Assembly: GCA_003864495.1 (NCBI GenBank)
Contig: PEDN01001354.1
Coordinates: 744,001 to 808,000, forward strand
Direction of reading: 5' to 3'
Source: Nemopilema nomurai
Lineage: Eukaryota; Cnidaria; Scyphozoa; Rhizostomeae; Rhizostomatidae
DNA length: 64,000 nucleotides
The position numbers were made by a program, and so were the translations under genes. Below the pieces are notes generated by a model. The model was given only the letters and a program-made list of their open reading frames with translations. It made no database searches and was not told the DNA's origin. The number at the start of each line of letters is the position of its first letter. The first letter of the stretch is position 1. Of the stretch, positions 46,600-60,562 are shown one piece after another.

Positions 46600-49500
46600 G
46601 TGCCGGTCCTGTTCAGTTCCGATACAGCAAGTCCCCGAGGCTGTGTTGCTGCCGTGGACGCGGAGGTTGAGTGTGTGATGTCGGCTCCTGCGTCCTGCTA
46701 TATGCCCTGGGCCGATCTGTGTACACAATGCTGGACCTTTGTTTGCGTTTCAGGACATGGCTGGATGGTTGTCAAATGCGCGACACGAGCCTCGTTTGGG
46801 GAAGTGTCACGAGGCAGGATCGCGTTTCATTTACCCTAATTGACCTACAACACCCTGTGAAGGTTGAGTCCATCTTTCGTCATCGTTCAGAAAGTTCAGT
46901 ATTGGTTCAATGCGTAACGCACTCACATTAAACCCAAAATCTCTCAGACGAACAAACATTTGAGCAGAAATTTTTAGTAACATCCTTAACCTTCCCAAAT
47001 CGGTCTTGTCTTAGCTGTCCGACCGGAAAACAGTGCACAGTGGCATGGATTTGGGTACCTTTGGTGATGAACATACCTACTGGTAAGAACAGGCGACGGA
47101 AAGACGCACTTACACGATCGGGCTGAACCAAAGAGACCTGAATGGGGATTTGCTTCATTTTATTCCGACTGGTGGATTTTAATGGAGCGATGCGCCCAGA
47201 TATGTTAGTGCCAGGTGTTGGCACAGAAATTGAATCACGTTTTGCCAATGTCTTTCACCGCGCTGGGTTAAGGTCAGAATGGATTCCAATCTGTTCTGCA
47301 CGTGCACCTATCCGTAACTGCAAAACCCAATTGATATTTTCGGCTCTTGACAACGGATGTTTCTCATGCCGTCGTTCCCAACAGTGTTGTGTTGTTCTGG
47401 GTTATAGAATGCTTCTACCCACGCCACACCTTTTCTGCTGAATCTTAACCACGCAGTGCGAAGATTGTGATTCTGTGCTCCTTTCAGATTCCTATATACT
47501 TGTTTTTTTAATGTTTTGTAAGAGGCTCACTAAATAATTGTTGTTGTTTCTAGCTCTCAGATTTTGCAAATTTCAATAATTTTGATATTAGTGATAGTTC
47601 TTAGAAATAATTAGCAGCCAGCGTTACAGAAAAGCGTTGCTACCCTTTCGGAAGATCCCAAGATAATAATGTATATTTGTTCGGCATTCTATATTAACGT
47701 ACAAAGTGTGATTTGCTACAAGGAGCACCGTTAAATTTTTCAATGCATCAAATACAACATTGACAGAGCTTTATCCACAGACCCCCCTCCCCCTTTTGTT
47801 ACTGAACTGCATTTCCACTCAATGCTCTAATTACTGATGGCAAAAGTTTTTTATCAAAGTGTGAAGTTGGTGTATAGGTCAAATACATCAATGGCTAGGG
47901 TTCGGGAGTCTTGGCTCGTAAGCAAGCACAAAATCCTTCTGATTTATTGATCTATGGGACACCTAGCACTTTTTTAAGATAGTAAGGCACAGAGAAGTAG
48001 GCTTTTAGACTGCAATGTGTTGTAAACTAGATTGGAGAACTGCTACCAGAGATTTTTGAATTGCTTTGATATTGGAAAGTCCAGAAGAATATTATATTAA
48101 ATTAGAGAGCTAACTTCTCCTTTTATTTCTATTTTGCTAGTTACCTACTCTCTGATGTTTGTGTCTAGTAGCAAAAGCATTTCTCTACCTTTGAAATCTC
48201 AAAGCAGAAAGAAATAAAGATGTGGATTTCTCGTTCTCCAGTTGAGGTTGTTGGGTTATTGGGTTGAACGGTGCCAGGTAATGTAATTGACAATAACAAA
48301 TTAACAGTGGATGATGCATGGTAAACGGCAAGTAAGTTTTATTTGCTGGTGTAGTTCTAGATTTTTTCACAATGTCTGCAGCAGCCTGCATCAGACCATA
48401 GGCCCTGTGCGTGTAACTCAGCCTGCATATAATCCGGCAGCCCTGCAACTTTATTGGTTATAGGAAGTAAGGCGCCTTCACAATGTTCATAGATTGGTAA
48501 TTGATGGGGTTTACAGATTGTTCTATATCTCCAGATAAATTCTCTCCTTGGTAGTTAACTATTACTTTTCAAACATATCCGCGATGGAGCCCATAGTTTG
48601 TCAGTAATTAGGTACCCTATCCACGTGACTTCTCGCCTCCAGATCAGACAAGTAGAGAGGAGGATTCACAACAAATGCAGAGCTGTTTCCTTCCCTAATT
48701 ACGTACATATTTTTGAAATGCTCATTGGAAGGCCTTAAATTTCTTTCTTTGACCATTGTTTGATTTCACTTCATTACCACTTGGTCCATAGATGCTCGCA
48801 TCCATTGCAAATGCCCTGGACTGTTTGAATTATTTCTTTTTCACTTGAGGGCAGCTTTTTATCGGTAATAGGGATCAAGATGGATGGCACGAATGACGTC
48901 TTTTAGCACGCGGCACGTGACTGTACCTCAAATTGATACCATTCTGTTTCTAGCTTTTCTTGGCACCCACAACTTATAAAGGCATCTTTGCATTCGCATT
49001 GCTTTCTCCTTTCCGAAGTCCATCTCAATATCCTAATGGATTTGCTACTGCGACGCAATAAGCTTTTCTTCCATTTTCCAAGCACATTAATTGTGCGAAT
49101 CAGGGCCTTGTTTCTTGATAGAAGGCATTTAGAGTACAATGTTATTGAAATCCTTAATGCCGATATTTCGTTGTTGCTGTTGGTACTGGAAGCTGTTGCA
49201 ATCACCGTTAAAGCTCTATTAAGCCCCAGAATGGGGGGCTTATTCATTTCATCCGTCTTAGAAGGGGGGCTTTAAAGAGTGAGACCTTATTAAAGACTCA
49301 AATTAAAAATACTATAAGCATGTTTCTGGTGCACTTTTTTGCTAAAAATGAGGAAGAAATCCATCACCCTTAAATGTTTGAAGTTATAATTTGAAGTATT
49401 AAAGAAAAAACATATATAAGCTATCACTTAATCATTTTTTCCACAAATGTGTTCATATCCCTGGCTAACGAGGGGGCCTAAATAGAGAGGGGGGTTTGAT

Positions 49501-52500
49501 AGAGCCTATACGGTATGCAGGCAGTAATATTTTGTGGCTCAAAAATGATGGCCTTAAATTAAGAAACTGGACAACATGACGATTATGACTGCAATTTGCA
49601 GGCATACTAAGATGTGACTTACAAGGGATCCAATTGATTAAATAGCTTTAGTGATCCAACGCTAACACTCTAAGGATGTCTCGAAGTGCGTATACCAAGG
49701 TCAATGAAGATTACTGTTCCTCGTCTGTCGGATGTTCAATACCTTGTGGACAGAGCAGTAAACGTTTTTGGAAGTGCTACATCGTGATTCTAAATTGCTA
49801 CAAAATAAACTGTGTTTTTGCGGTAGAGCCATAACCAAATCGCAAAACGCTCAAGTCGTTTGACATATTAAGGTACATTTTGTCTTCAACTTCAAGGTTT
49901 TTCACCGACATTTGTGGTTCGAATTTTCCACTCAAATTTTCTTTTCTGACGTTTTTGGTACTCAGTCTTATTCCTTTTGCCACTATGAACTCTCCCTCTA
50001 ATTATTAACCAGTGTGTTTGAAAACTTATCAAAAGTATCATTTATTGCACTGCTGATGCCAGCATTGACTTGTCAACGCATGTATAAAGCGGTCCTTCCA
50101 ACTTCCAAAGCAGATGCGTTTCCCTTTCAACGTTACAATAACTGTTAAGCAATAGTTGAACGTTTGGTGATGGCTTAGCAAAATTAATATTGACTGCATA
50201 ATCATACGTTATTGATTTTATCAAACAGCTTCAGAAAAAGGAACAGAGCCCTCTGACAGTCTGGTACTTTTGAGAAAGATTTTGGACCTCGGTCTTTCTT
50301 TTAGCATTTGATACGAAGCATATTTCGCGTTGCATGTATACTAAGCTACTACTTGAAACCTTTGTCCCTTGGCAAGTTAAACCTTTCGTTGTTTCTTTAA
50401 TCCTTTGCAAGGTTTGCTGATCATCAAATATTTATTTTTTAATTCTCATGATATCTCGTTATGATCTCAAGTGTATTCCTCAAATTAATTGTGGTGAATT
50501 ATGAGCCGTGTTGACAATTAGCCTAAAACTGAGTTGAGATTTTCGACACTGGCAGGATTAAATTTGATGCTTCTTTGAGTGTTGTAAACGAAATTTGACC
50601 AGGACTACAAATCAAAGATACGAGAAAACCATGAAAGTATAATTGTTGAATGATACATGTTTCAGACGGCTGAATTAGAGAGTGGTATTAAAAGATTCAC
50701 CAAGATTTAGGAGTTATGTATACTTGATCAAAGTGACTAAATATTTGATTTCCGATGCAAGGTCAATTATTCTGAAGTTTGCTCTAGCTTCGCTGTGCTA
50801 TTACCATTTGCAGCCTCTTCGAGATAATAATCCCTTGTTTTCGCAGTTTCAAATGCAAGCCATTTCGCACAAAAGTAAACAAGATGTGGTTGTTGTTCGA
50901 AGCATTCTGCCTGCAAATAAAGAGGCCGGTGCGTTAGGATGATGATCCAAGCAGAAGCTCATACCATAACGCGTCCTCTTCAGTTTTTGAGCAAATATTG
51001 CCACAAAGATACCGCCTCGAGCTCGTCATAATCTTAGCGACGCAACACTAATTGAAGGGCTGGTTTTTACTAAAAATATCCACGCAAAACACTGCTAGCA
51101 CATTGTTGGAAATGGAGGCAATCGTTTAATACCGTGCATCGTAGCCCGAAGTTCTACTGATATTTGCTGTTCTTTAAATCTTTTGTATCAGAGAAAGTTT
51201 TGGAGCAGTTTTGGTGCAGCGTTGCAAATGATATTCTTTCTTTAAAAACAAGGCTTTCATTTCCATGCATTTGCAATAGTTGAGTCACGTGGTCAGCATG
51301 TATTTCCTTTTAAATACTTTGTACCATGACAAAATCTTTAATTGCGTTGAGAATTTCTTGCTTTAGAACTGTACCAATTTTGACAGCTGCTTCTATTGAG
51401 TCGAGTAGAGAGGTGAAACTCGGTTGCTTTGCCAGTCTCCTGAAACCCTCTTGTTTCGATTTCTTTAGGGATATTTGAGCTATGTGTTGAAGCTTGGTGG
51501 AATATTTATTTCATAGTGGATAGCAGTCAATATGAACGATTCAGCTTCAAAAGACAGCTGGCGAACTTGCTGGAAGTTTGTAATGTAACTTGCAAGCCTA
51601 AGTCGGTCTTGAATTTATCTTGGCATGGGAATATCTCCTTCTTTCCCTCTACTTGCATATTCGTTGGTCAGTATTTTTAAACTTTTCATGTAATTTTCAA
51701 TCTAGGCCAAGGTTGCAAGCACGTTCAGAAATGATTAAACATGTCACAAAAGAAAGCACTGACAATCGTCATTTTTGCGTGCCTCATCTCCTCTACGTCT
51801 ATTTGCTTAGAACATTGGCATTGTACTCTATTAATCTTCCCCGCCACTGTGAAATGTTTCTAAGAGACGTGGAAATGGGTACCAATTCCAACTTCGACCC
51901 TTCCTGACTACTGGGGTTACAAGCTAAAGAAATTCATCTGTCTTTAGATCTTCTCGTTGCGTAAGCTCTGGTGGCATTTTGCAAATTATCTACTCTTATC
52001 TCATGACAACTTTTGTAATCTTTAAAACTTCAGATATTGTGGCATCAGGAATAAGTTTCAATTCACGAAAGCATCCTTGTCATGAAGATGTGAACAAGTT
52101 AAAGAAATAGTGGATATTTTCCAGGAACCTGTTTTCCTTGCATGAGCCTGTAGTGATTCCATTCATTCCGATTTTTCTACATCCAGCCATCCATAATCAC
52201 CCTGTTTACTTTACCTTTAGGAATTTCCTTGCATCACTATCCTTTCACAACTATGACAATATTTCCTCTCTTTTGTTTAGACCTTCACCCATCGGACACA
52301 GCTACCTCTTTTCATAAGCTATTCACAGCTCGCATAGCCCTTCTTTTTTCCCACGCCAACTTATTTACATTACGTTATGAATCATTACATCATGTATATA
52401 CGGACCCAATAGAGTTAGTTAGTTAGTTCTTCGATTTGCTGGAGAAAAGACGACCAAAAGCACAAAAGACTGGTTTTTATTCTGTCGATGGCCTAAGGCG

Positions 52501-55500
52501 GTGATAACAGGCATAGAGATAAAGATTGGTGAGATCATCCATTACGACCATTTTATTAATAAATCGATTTTCATGCACAGCCACATTTCGATCTGCGTGT
52601 TTAAATGTCGGGGGCTACTGTGAAATCGAATAGAGCCCTCAGGGGGGGGGGCATGAGGGGGGCTCTATACAATTTCATCAAAGGGGTACAACAAACCTTA
52701 AAATACAAGTTGAGATATACGAGAGCACCATGCCTCCATCAAACAGAAGTTTTGTGCAAGTTTGAAGAAAGTGCCCCTGATTTTGCTGACAGAGATCCAG
52801 TTGCTTTGGTTGGTCAGATCTTTATGTTGTTGGTGCTGGTTACGTCCTTGTTTCCAACGAAAATCATTGGCAGAATCCAAGAGAGAACGCCGTACGACAA
52901 GAGCCTTGAATAGAAGCAAGTGAAGTGTGTGTAATTAATATTCACTACTGGCTTGGACTCTAAGCAACTATAGACATTGAACACTACCTATTAGGTTGCG
53001 TCGACCTTTACACGATAGAGGGCGGTTCAAGTAATCCATTTGATTGTAAGTCCCACCTTTTTAACATGCTCTCATGAACAGCTTGGCATTTAAGAAGTCC
53101 CTCGTCTTTACCTAGCTTATTGTGTCAATTAACAGTGACCTTAAAGCGAAGCATATATGCACAACTTGTTTCCTACCGACTAAAAGGTCATCTCACTTTC
53201 CGAGTTGACACTCGGATTATTACGCAAAAGATGAGACATGGACTTTGCTGTTACTATTTCAAGAAGGGACTTTGCACTGTGAAAGGGAGTAAGGTGTGAA
53301 TTACAAGACCAAGAATTAAGAGTCGAATATGTTGATTGGCTTTAGGAAACTGTCTTTGTTGGTAATACAGCAAGCGGTCCTTTGCGTACGATACTTGCAT
53401 TCTACTACCCTGTGTACCAGACCCAGGGTAGCATTCTACATGTCCAGCACCAAAGTTGGATAATGTCGATCCCCCAACATTTGTCATTTGTCATTTGTCA
53501 TCTCTAGCAAGTTACTGTGAACCAAAGTAGATATTTAAAAATGTTTGGAAGGTTGGAGCATCTGTTTCGATTTTGGTGCTCAGGGCCCTTTTTTACAGTT
53601 TGGTGGCTCTGCTGATGATGCGAGCACTTATGCTAAGAGAACTTCCCCTCCGATCTTTAGAATGATCCTAGCCTCAAGCGTAAAGAAGTCACTTTATCAA
53701 AGATTTTATCTAATAAAGTTGCTAGGGTATATCCTTTACTGACACACAACGTCTACAGGAAGGCTTTCAAAGCCACAATGCCTTCTATATGTCAATTAGA
53801 ACCCCGTTTTTTAGAAGGTACTTCGAAGTGAAAATATGTCGGCTTAATTAATTGTTTGCGATGCACGTTGGATGCAGAGAATCCAGTTGGTAAATTTTCA
53901 GCAATGCTTGTGGACATAACATTGTGCAACAGAAAAATTGCGTCGACGATTCACGACGATTCTAGCCCAGTGCTTATGTTTATGTTGATTTAGCTGAAAC
54001 TGCCTTATGGGCGTACATGCAAGACTGTTTTAATATCATCCAGTGGTGTTGAAAGCATGGCTATTATGTCTAACCCATGGCAGATCAACCTGTTGCCCCA
54101 ATGCCAATTGTTTTAAAGAAAACGGGGTAACATTATAGCTTTTTTATTTATTATGATTTCATGTTCCGAAATTCGCAGACGTTTCTTCATCGATCTCAAG
54201 CTTTTGTGTTTATCTTAATTTCCACAGACTTTCTCATCAAGAATTCAAGAATTCGTGAACAAGTGCTTGTGGTACAGAACTTCACAATAGCTAGAAATAG
54301 CGGAATCAGTTTTGAAAAATAGTGGCTCCACTATTTCTAGCTATTGTGATATACAGAAATTCTTCATAGCCATTTAAAATTCGCTCCATACAATTTTGTA
54401 AATTTCGAAACGTCGATTTCTCCAATCCATCCTTTGTTTGACATCGAAAACTCAAATGCGTTCCATTTCCAGTGGCACAGTCTCCGCGTTTCCAATTAAT
54501 GTTTTTCGTATTTTAATGAGCTTTCTCTAGTGTTCTAGCTATTAAAATTGAATCCAGGCTAGTTAGTCATTAGCGGGTGTCCCAACACAGTTTTTGGGAT
54601 GACCTGAAAACTGACGACCAATTGAAAGACACATTTCAAACCAAAAATCTGAGATGCAGAAATTGATCTTATTCCATGGTTCCAAGAATCTGCGTCTTAA
54701 ATCTGAACCAAGTAAACCGATACCTAACTAGGTCCAAAAAGATGGAATTCGAATATTCACTCAGAATCAACATCTAATGGATCGGTAAGTATGAAAAGTA
54801 GCACGAGGAATGGACTAAGAACGGAAAGTGTCACTTAAAAATACCTTTGTAGCAACGGCTGGAGACCCATTTTAAAGTGACAAGGCAAAGAGACCAATGA
54901 TACTGTGGAAGGGATTGGAGACAAGGTGAAAGGGGTTAGAGAAAACACTAACCGCATCCCAAAAAGACTGCGGAGGAAAACAAATCTCAAATTCTAATTC
55001 AATTATCACATTGTTTGACTGTTAAGAGGTTCAAGTCAAAACCATGAGGTAATGCATGCATATTTCCTACCTAAAACAAAGTCTGCTAGAGTAAACTTAT
55101 CGGTGAATCAGATGTAGAGTTTTTCTCGACATTAAAAATTTGTGAACAGATAAAACGTAGAATTGATTAATATTTTGAAATTTTAGTATACTTTATCAAT
55201 AGAAGAATACTTTATCACTTCAAGAGAAGTCTCGTTATTACATTTTGTGTTGAATGAGATTACAGAATAAGTGTTTTTGTGCACTTTTTCTAATTACAAG
55301 CATGGTATCAATTATTTTGTCTATTCTAGCAAAATCATTATCATGAATTGTTAAAATGCTAGGGTCTGAGTATCAGTCCTGCCCTCTAGTCGCAGGTCAT
55401 TCGAATTTGTTTACCTGATCTAAATTTTAAAGTCACAAGTCAGAGATGACAGACAGTCACTTTTAGGTCAAAAGTCAAGAACTGCCACTGGGTTAGCAAC

Positions 55501-56400
55501 AGTCATGGGCCAACATGGACTATGTCCCTTTACTCTCAACTTCGTTTGATATCAATTCGACCTTCAACACTCCAACTCTTTCAATAGTACGGGTTGTCAA
55601 GGCATCGATGCTACAACAAAAGTGCATATTGGGTGTAGGAGTTCTTTTAAAGCGTTCACAGACGTGTTTTGTTCGCTTAACTGTAAAAAGAGTAGGAGCC
55701 TCGCGAGTTTTCAAGGGCACTCATTTGTTTGGCATTCGTATTTTAAGGTTAGGTAAGAGCTGTTCAAATATTTTGAATTTCAAGAATCCCTGGCGATGAG
55801 AATATGAAATTTATTTCTTGTGTGTTTGGAATTGCTTTTGATGATGGTCATGTATGCATGATCATATATCGAACTATTACAGACATTTTCCCCAACAACA
55901 AATATCAAACATTTACGCTAAACATTAACGTCAATTACGCCCCTATAATTTTATAGCGAATGTTTTGAGCAACCTTTAGAACAGTTAGAATCATTGTAAG
56001 TCGAGCCTTGGCAAGGGAAGTTAGAAAATACTACAAATAAAGCACACAATTTATCAATACTTGCTTTGAAACAATAAAAGTAAGTAAGAATTGGGTATGG
56101 TTGGGAAAAGTCAATAGGGGGGGTGGGGTGTAGGGTTTGCCGAACGCTTAAAACTCTTTCATAGCAAATAGGTTACACAAATAATTCATAGCGCAATTAA
56201 TCAGAGGCAGCTTAGAATAAATGGAATTTCTTTTTCTTGCTAAACACCAGCCTACAACTATCTGCAATCAAGTCAAGAACATCTCAATAGTTGTTGTAGG
56301 TTTAGCAAATTCCATAAATTCGCCAGGGCTTGGGAAGGTGCTCCACAAATGATATCCCACTTGACAAAGATTTATCACTCTGTGCACGCCTTTTGAGAGT
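46600..56400. other. Gene desert with short repeats
   Basis: About 9.8 kb with no recognised gene. 46,600-47,450 is richer in G+C with overlapping open frames on both strands and may include the promoter of the minus-strand membrane-protein gene. Overlapping opposite-strand frames at 48,903-49,275 and 55,515-55,799 show no family resemblance. G-rich minisatellite pieces occur near 49,230-49,510 and an AGTT run near 52,410. Confidence 0.45.
54283..54348. repeat. Perfect 18-bp inverted repeat with 30-base spacer
   Basis: CACAATAGCTAGAAATAG (54283-54300) is exactly reverse-complemented at 54331-54348. It can form a cruciform or RNA hairpin. No neighbouring gene was found. Confidence 0.9.
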
Positions 56401-56412
56401 CTCCATGTCCCA

Positions 56413-56817
56413 ATGGAATGCTCTCAACCTTTGAACGAGAAGCGTGGCATTCCTTTTATCAGCAAAGGTTCTGAGACTAGCCTGAGGGGACGCTGTGTAC
56501 TAAAACTTTTCTCTAATGAGACATTACCAGTCATGTCTCTACCCTCCGTGGACGAAAAGAAACAGCTCCTGTCTATTGGTTACAAATCATTCTGGACGCG
56601 ATTGTCCACTGAGACGTGCTCTTTTTTAGAACAGAGGTGGGAACGGCGTGCAGCCATCCCACAATGCACTAGCAACGTATCAACTCAATGTGACCTTCCA
56701 TTTCGCACCATTCAAGGGGAGCTGATGTCGCGGACGGTGGTACTCGCGAAGCTGCGTCGCTTTGGCAAATATGTAAGTGCAAACATCCAGCCACTTGTTT
56801 CTCTTCTCGTTAAATAG
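56413..56817 (+). CDS. 134-codon open frame over a candidate first exon
   Basis: ATG-initiated frame starting MECSQPLNEKRGIPF. A strong donor GTAAGT at 56773 falls inside it in phase 0; spliced to the next exon it would add 12 residues and stop. It could be an alternative product, an upstream open frame or chance. No family recognised. Confidence 0.2.
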   Translation: MECSQPLNEKRGIPFISKGSETSLRGRCVLKLFSNETLPVMSLPSVDEKKQLLSIGYKSFWTRLSTETCSFLEQRWERRAAIPQCTSNVSTQCDLPFRTIQGELMSRTVVLAKLRRFGKYVSANIQPLVSLLVK

Positions 56818-59800
56818 AACAATTTTTCAAGGTTGACAGTATCTGAAATTTCGTAAAGCAATAATCGTCAATTTTTAAGTGTCGAACTTTCAACCCGTTG
56901 TAATAGGCGCACTTTCACGGAGACTTAATCTTGCTTTTCAGGTCCAAAAAATTCCTGGCCACGTTTCGATGCCAACCTAGATATGGTGCTGGTAACATAC
57001 CATGTGTAGGAGCCAATGAGAGGTAATCCTTATGCTGTTTTAAATAGCTCTTTTATTGCGTTTGCAAGTAAAGGTAGAGAAACAGCATTTAGTATTCCTT
57101 TTCTGCCAGATATCTCACCATGCCCTAGAGATATCTTTCCGTCTAATTAGAATACGTTTATAGGTGGAGGATTACGAAGTTTAAACTGCTCGTGTTATAT
57201 TTTCAATTTGTGTAACAAAACTATTGATGCACATAACTAAACATCTCTTTACTTTTTCATAAAGAATGTGAGAAAACTAAGAGAGAACCTTGCTGCTCAA
57301 AGTCTTTAGTTTTGGCAGAATTACAGGTAATTAAGAATCTTTTATTATTTTCAGAGGCAACAAAGTGCCTGCCCAAGAGAAGAGCCAGGAGGCAAGCAAA
57401 GCGGTGAATTCCCAGACAGAGAAAAAAGCTTTTATAACAAAGGCAAGTTCATTTTCAAAAAACTTTAGTTGTTAGGTAGAATCTGTATGTTTTTACGGGA
57501 AATTACACAGTTGTTTTTTCAAAAAGATCTCGAGTTTTGGAGATCCCATAAAATCATAACAATAGTAAGAATCTTTTAAAGAAAATGAATCTATTTTACG
57601 ATATGTCACCTTGGCCGTTGCTTTTGAGGTTCAACCCCTCGAAGCGTTTAGCCACCATTCCTAACCAAACTTGGTTTATAAGATAAATAAGAGAGCTCGT
57701 TTCTTGTGCAAATTGAGACGTTTTGGCCTACAGAGTCGTGACAACAGTTATACGATTTTTGCTAGTTGAGCTTTGCATTTTAAGCTTCATTTTACTTACG
57801 GCATTCAAAAATTACAGGAATGTTGCTTTAATGGCATGCTCAATGAAATTAAGAACAATTTTCGTTGATTTACAAGTTTGTAAGTTTCACCGTTTCTTTA
57901 AAGAATTCAGCATTCAGAGACTTAATCTTTTTTCAGGTCCAATAGATTCCTGGTAGAGTTTCAAAGTAAACCTTTAATGGCCCTGTTGAACCCACTGGTC
58001 CCACTGGACAACGTTTTGGACCCACTGAAAGGTACCTTTTATGCAGTTTTTTATCTCCAGTAAAAAGTTGACAAAACTCAGTGAGAATGCTGCCGACGAA
58101 AAATTTAGATATTTTCATAGCTTTTTGCAAATATTTTGGCAGGGATTATATGTCCGCCCCTAAATGTTTTATTTAGAGAACAGAAATGCAGCATTTGTCG
58201 GAAAAAAGCTTATTGATTCTTTCTTCTACCACATAAGAAATTTGCTAACGATTTTAAACCCTGAGCTATCCATGGAGAGTTTTTTGATTAGGTAGAAACT
58301 AAGGTTAACAGTATTGCTTTGTTCAGTCTTTGAGTACGTTAATCAGACCCCTGTTGATACTGGCAAAGCTGAAAAAGACGTATTGAATGAACTATGTAAA
58401 GTATATCGATATCTGTCATGTTTAGGCGACAGGATAAAGGTAATACCATCGTTTAGTCGCCCTAACTTTATAAAAAAGGTTTTTACCATTTTGAATCACT
58501 GTTCCTAAGTTTTCATTTCATTCATTTCATTTTCATTCATTTCATTTCACTTGTTTAAGGAGGGTAAGTTACACATCTTTACGTATTTACGTTTGAACTA
58601 TCAAGAAACAGGGAATCAAACTTGTTCCCCAACTTAGAGACATCCTCGTAAATACAAATTATCATCGGTCAAGTCTTTCATGCACCTTTTCCTTTTGGTA
58701 GCATCCCTGGCGTTTCATATGACTTTCCTTCAACAAATAAGAGTGTCGTGCTAGGCCTATTTACCTGTCGTCAGCATATACAACTATAAACTCTCTTGAG
58801 TTTCACGTTATTTTTTCTTCTGCCACTAACATAAAAGTCAGCTCACACAAGTCAACTTTATCTTTTCTAGTTTTCATCTTTCACCTATCTCGATTAATCG
58901 TGATATTATTTACTACCGTGCACCAAGAATTCCGAAGGAAAAATTTGGGTTGCAAATTATTCTTAGGCATTCTGTATTGGGGTAAGGCATTATTTCCTTC
59001 TCTATTTACATTTCAACAAAATCCAGATGGTTACAAGATATATTTTGTTATTGACGTGAAAAAAGTTTCTGATTTAGGCCATCAATTTTTATGCTTCGTA
59101 TTACATACCAAAAGTTTTCCCAAAAGGTGTTCCTTTAACTTCAGAAGTGCATTTACTTTGCTTCAGGACTGCACAAATATTTTTGGAATATATGGAGAGC
59201 TGCACGTTGAAATAATCTTAGGATGCACTTTTGAGAGCTGAAATTTTCCCAAAATCTTGACGTCTATCGGAAAAAAACTACTTAATTTTCAATGGAAATT
59301 TTTTGAACCAGCTTGATAGTGTACCCATTTGGTGTCTTAACTTTCTTGTGACAATCTTTTCATTTCTATCCAATGATTCACTACCGCACAAAAGCAATAT
59401 CCACACAAAACTTTAACATTATTTTCTATGTTCCCACATTGGCCTTCCCGTAAGGCAATAAACTCACTTGTTCATTAACTTTATTTTAATCGTTTTATTT
59501 CTGTGTCCTTTTTACACATATGGTGAAGAAGCGGACTTCGACATCCTTCTTTATGGTTTATTCTATCTTTACATGACACCCTTTACATTCCATGCTTTGA
59601 TACCGCACAAAGGACTTCAACATTCTTTTGTATGTTCCCCAATAGATGTTTTCGAAAGTAAATTCACTTGTTTCTTCATAGACTTCCTTTTATCATTCGA
59701 TCAATCACTGCGTCGTATCCGCTATTTCTTGTGAAAATGTTACTTAAACTTTAAAAGTAATCCACTTGCTTGAGAGCGCTTCTATTTATAATTATGTCGC

Positions 59801-60003
59801 AACTTTGCTTGCTTGAAAATGAATTTACGATGTCTCTTTTCGTTCTTTTCCTCATTTTTCACTAAATCCCTTAATTAATCTTCCCTGTTGACTTTTAGAG
59901 AAAGAACAGCAATCCGCAATCCGGACGGTCGCCAATCCTGCAAGAGAAGAACCAAGATAAGAACGAAGAGAAAAAATGCAAATTTTCCAGTCAGAGACAC
60001 TAA
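56771..60003 (+). CDS. Candidate four-exon gene for a 91-aa basic protein
   Basis: Exon 1 ends at 56772 before GTAAGT; exon 2 is 56942-57022, exon 3 is 57355-57442, exon 4 is 59899-60003. The frame is open through exons 2-4 with matching phases (2, 2, 0) and ends in TAA, with AATAAA 28 bases later at 60031-60036. The first ATG in that frame would be split, AT at 56771-56772 and G at 56942, with an in-frame stop upstream. The intron after exon 3 begins GCAAGT, a perfect GC-AG donor context (AAAG|GCAAGT). The product starts MSKKFLATFRCQPRYGAG and is Lys/Gln/Asn/Glu-rich, disordered in appearance, with no recognised domain. Phase agreement and the poly(A) signal argue for a real transcript; coding status is uncertain. 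Confidence 0.4.
57937..58031 (+). pseudogene. Duplicated copy of exon 2 of the 91-aa gene
   Basis: The acceptor region (AGACTTAATCTT...TTTTCAG), the exon start (GTCCAA.A.ATTCCTGG) and the donor surroundings match exon 2 at 56942-57022. The same frame is open (SNRFLVEFQSKP against SKKFLATFRCQP). It carries extra CCCACTGG copies and is 95 rather than 81 bases long, so including it would shift the frame. Either a decayed exon duplicate or an alternative exon. Confidence 0.5.
58511..58550. repeat. TTCAT-type simple repeat
   Basis: Interleaved TTTCA and TTCA units on the plus strand inside the large intron of the candidate 91-aa gene. Confidence 0.85.
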
Positions 60004-60030
60004 ATTTCATTAGAATGGCAAGTTCGTTGT

Positions 60031-60036
60031 AATAAA
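60031..60036 (+). other. Polyadenylation signal of the candidate 91-aa gene
   Basis: AATAAA 28 bases after the TAA at 60001-60003, supporting exon 4 as a terminal exon. Confidence 0.45.
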
Positions 60037-60562
60037 GATTCCGGTGTAAACTTGATTGCGTATAAGAATGCTTTTTCAAACCAGACATCTCCTAACATCA
60101 TAGCTACACTCTAGTTTTGCTGAAACGTGATCATTTATTATTGTTATAAGGCAAGAACCAACCCACAAGTCTGCTGCGTCACATATACAGAAAAAATAAC
60201 ATTGCATCCAACATCTATAGTATTCCAAAACCATAAGAAATTTATCTTTTTAACGTGAAGGCGATTTGACAGTTTCTAAGGCTCAGCTACCTAAAAACTT
60301 TAGCTCTATTCATCTAGAAGGAAACTAGATATACAAGATCGTAAAGAAAGCCATTTACTTTTGCAATAAGAACTGTTTACTCTGACAATTGTTCTATAGA
60401 GGCGTAATTCTGCATTTAAAACTTTACTCTCCTTTTGACCTTTGAAACAGTTGTGTAGTTTAATGGTATACTTAGAGTTTTGTTTTGCAAACTTGATTTT
60501 CGTTGAATGATAATTGTCTTAGTAAACTTGCGTTTCTCTTGAACTGGATCTTCGACTTTCAT

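Noticed and set aside
45390..47450. ZP-domain protein spanning the minus strand
   Set aside because: The cysteine cluster before the membrane helix resembles ZP protein ends, but I found no ZP-N or ZP-C sequence in any frame upstream; the signal-peptide exon joins directly.
48903..49275. Overlapping plus and minus open frames of 95 and 114 codons
   Set aside because: No recognisable domain, no splice partners, and partly made of the G-rich repeat.
52605..52913. 102-codon plus-strand frame with a hydrophobic stretch
   Set aside because: Low-complexity start in a poly-G tract and no supporting gene structure.
55515..55799. 94-codon plus-strand frame with an opposite-strand frame
   Set aside because: No family resemblance and no start or splice support. 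Likely chance.
56413..56817. 134-codon frame as the main product of the 56-60 kb locus
   Set aside because: Spliced downstream it stops after 12 residues, while another frame stays open through three exons. Kept only as a low-confidence feature.
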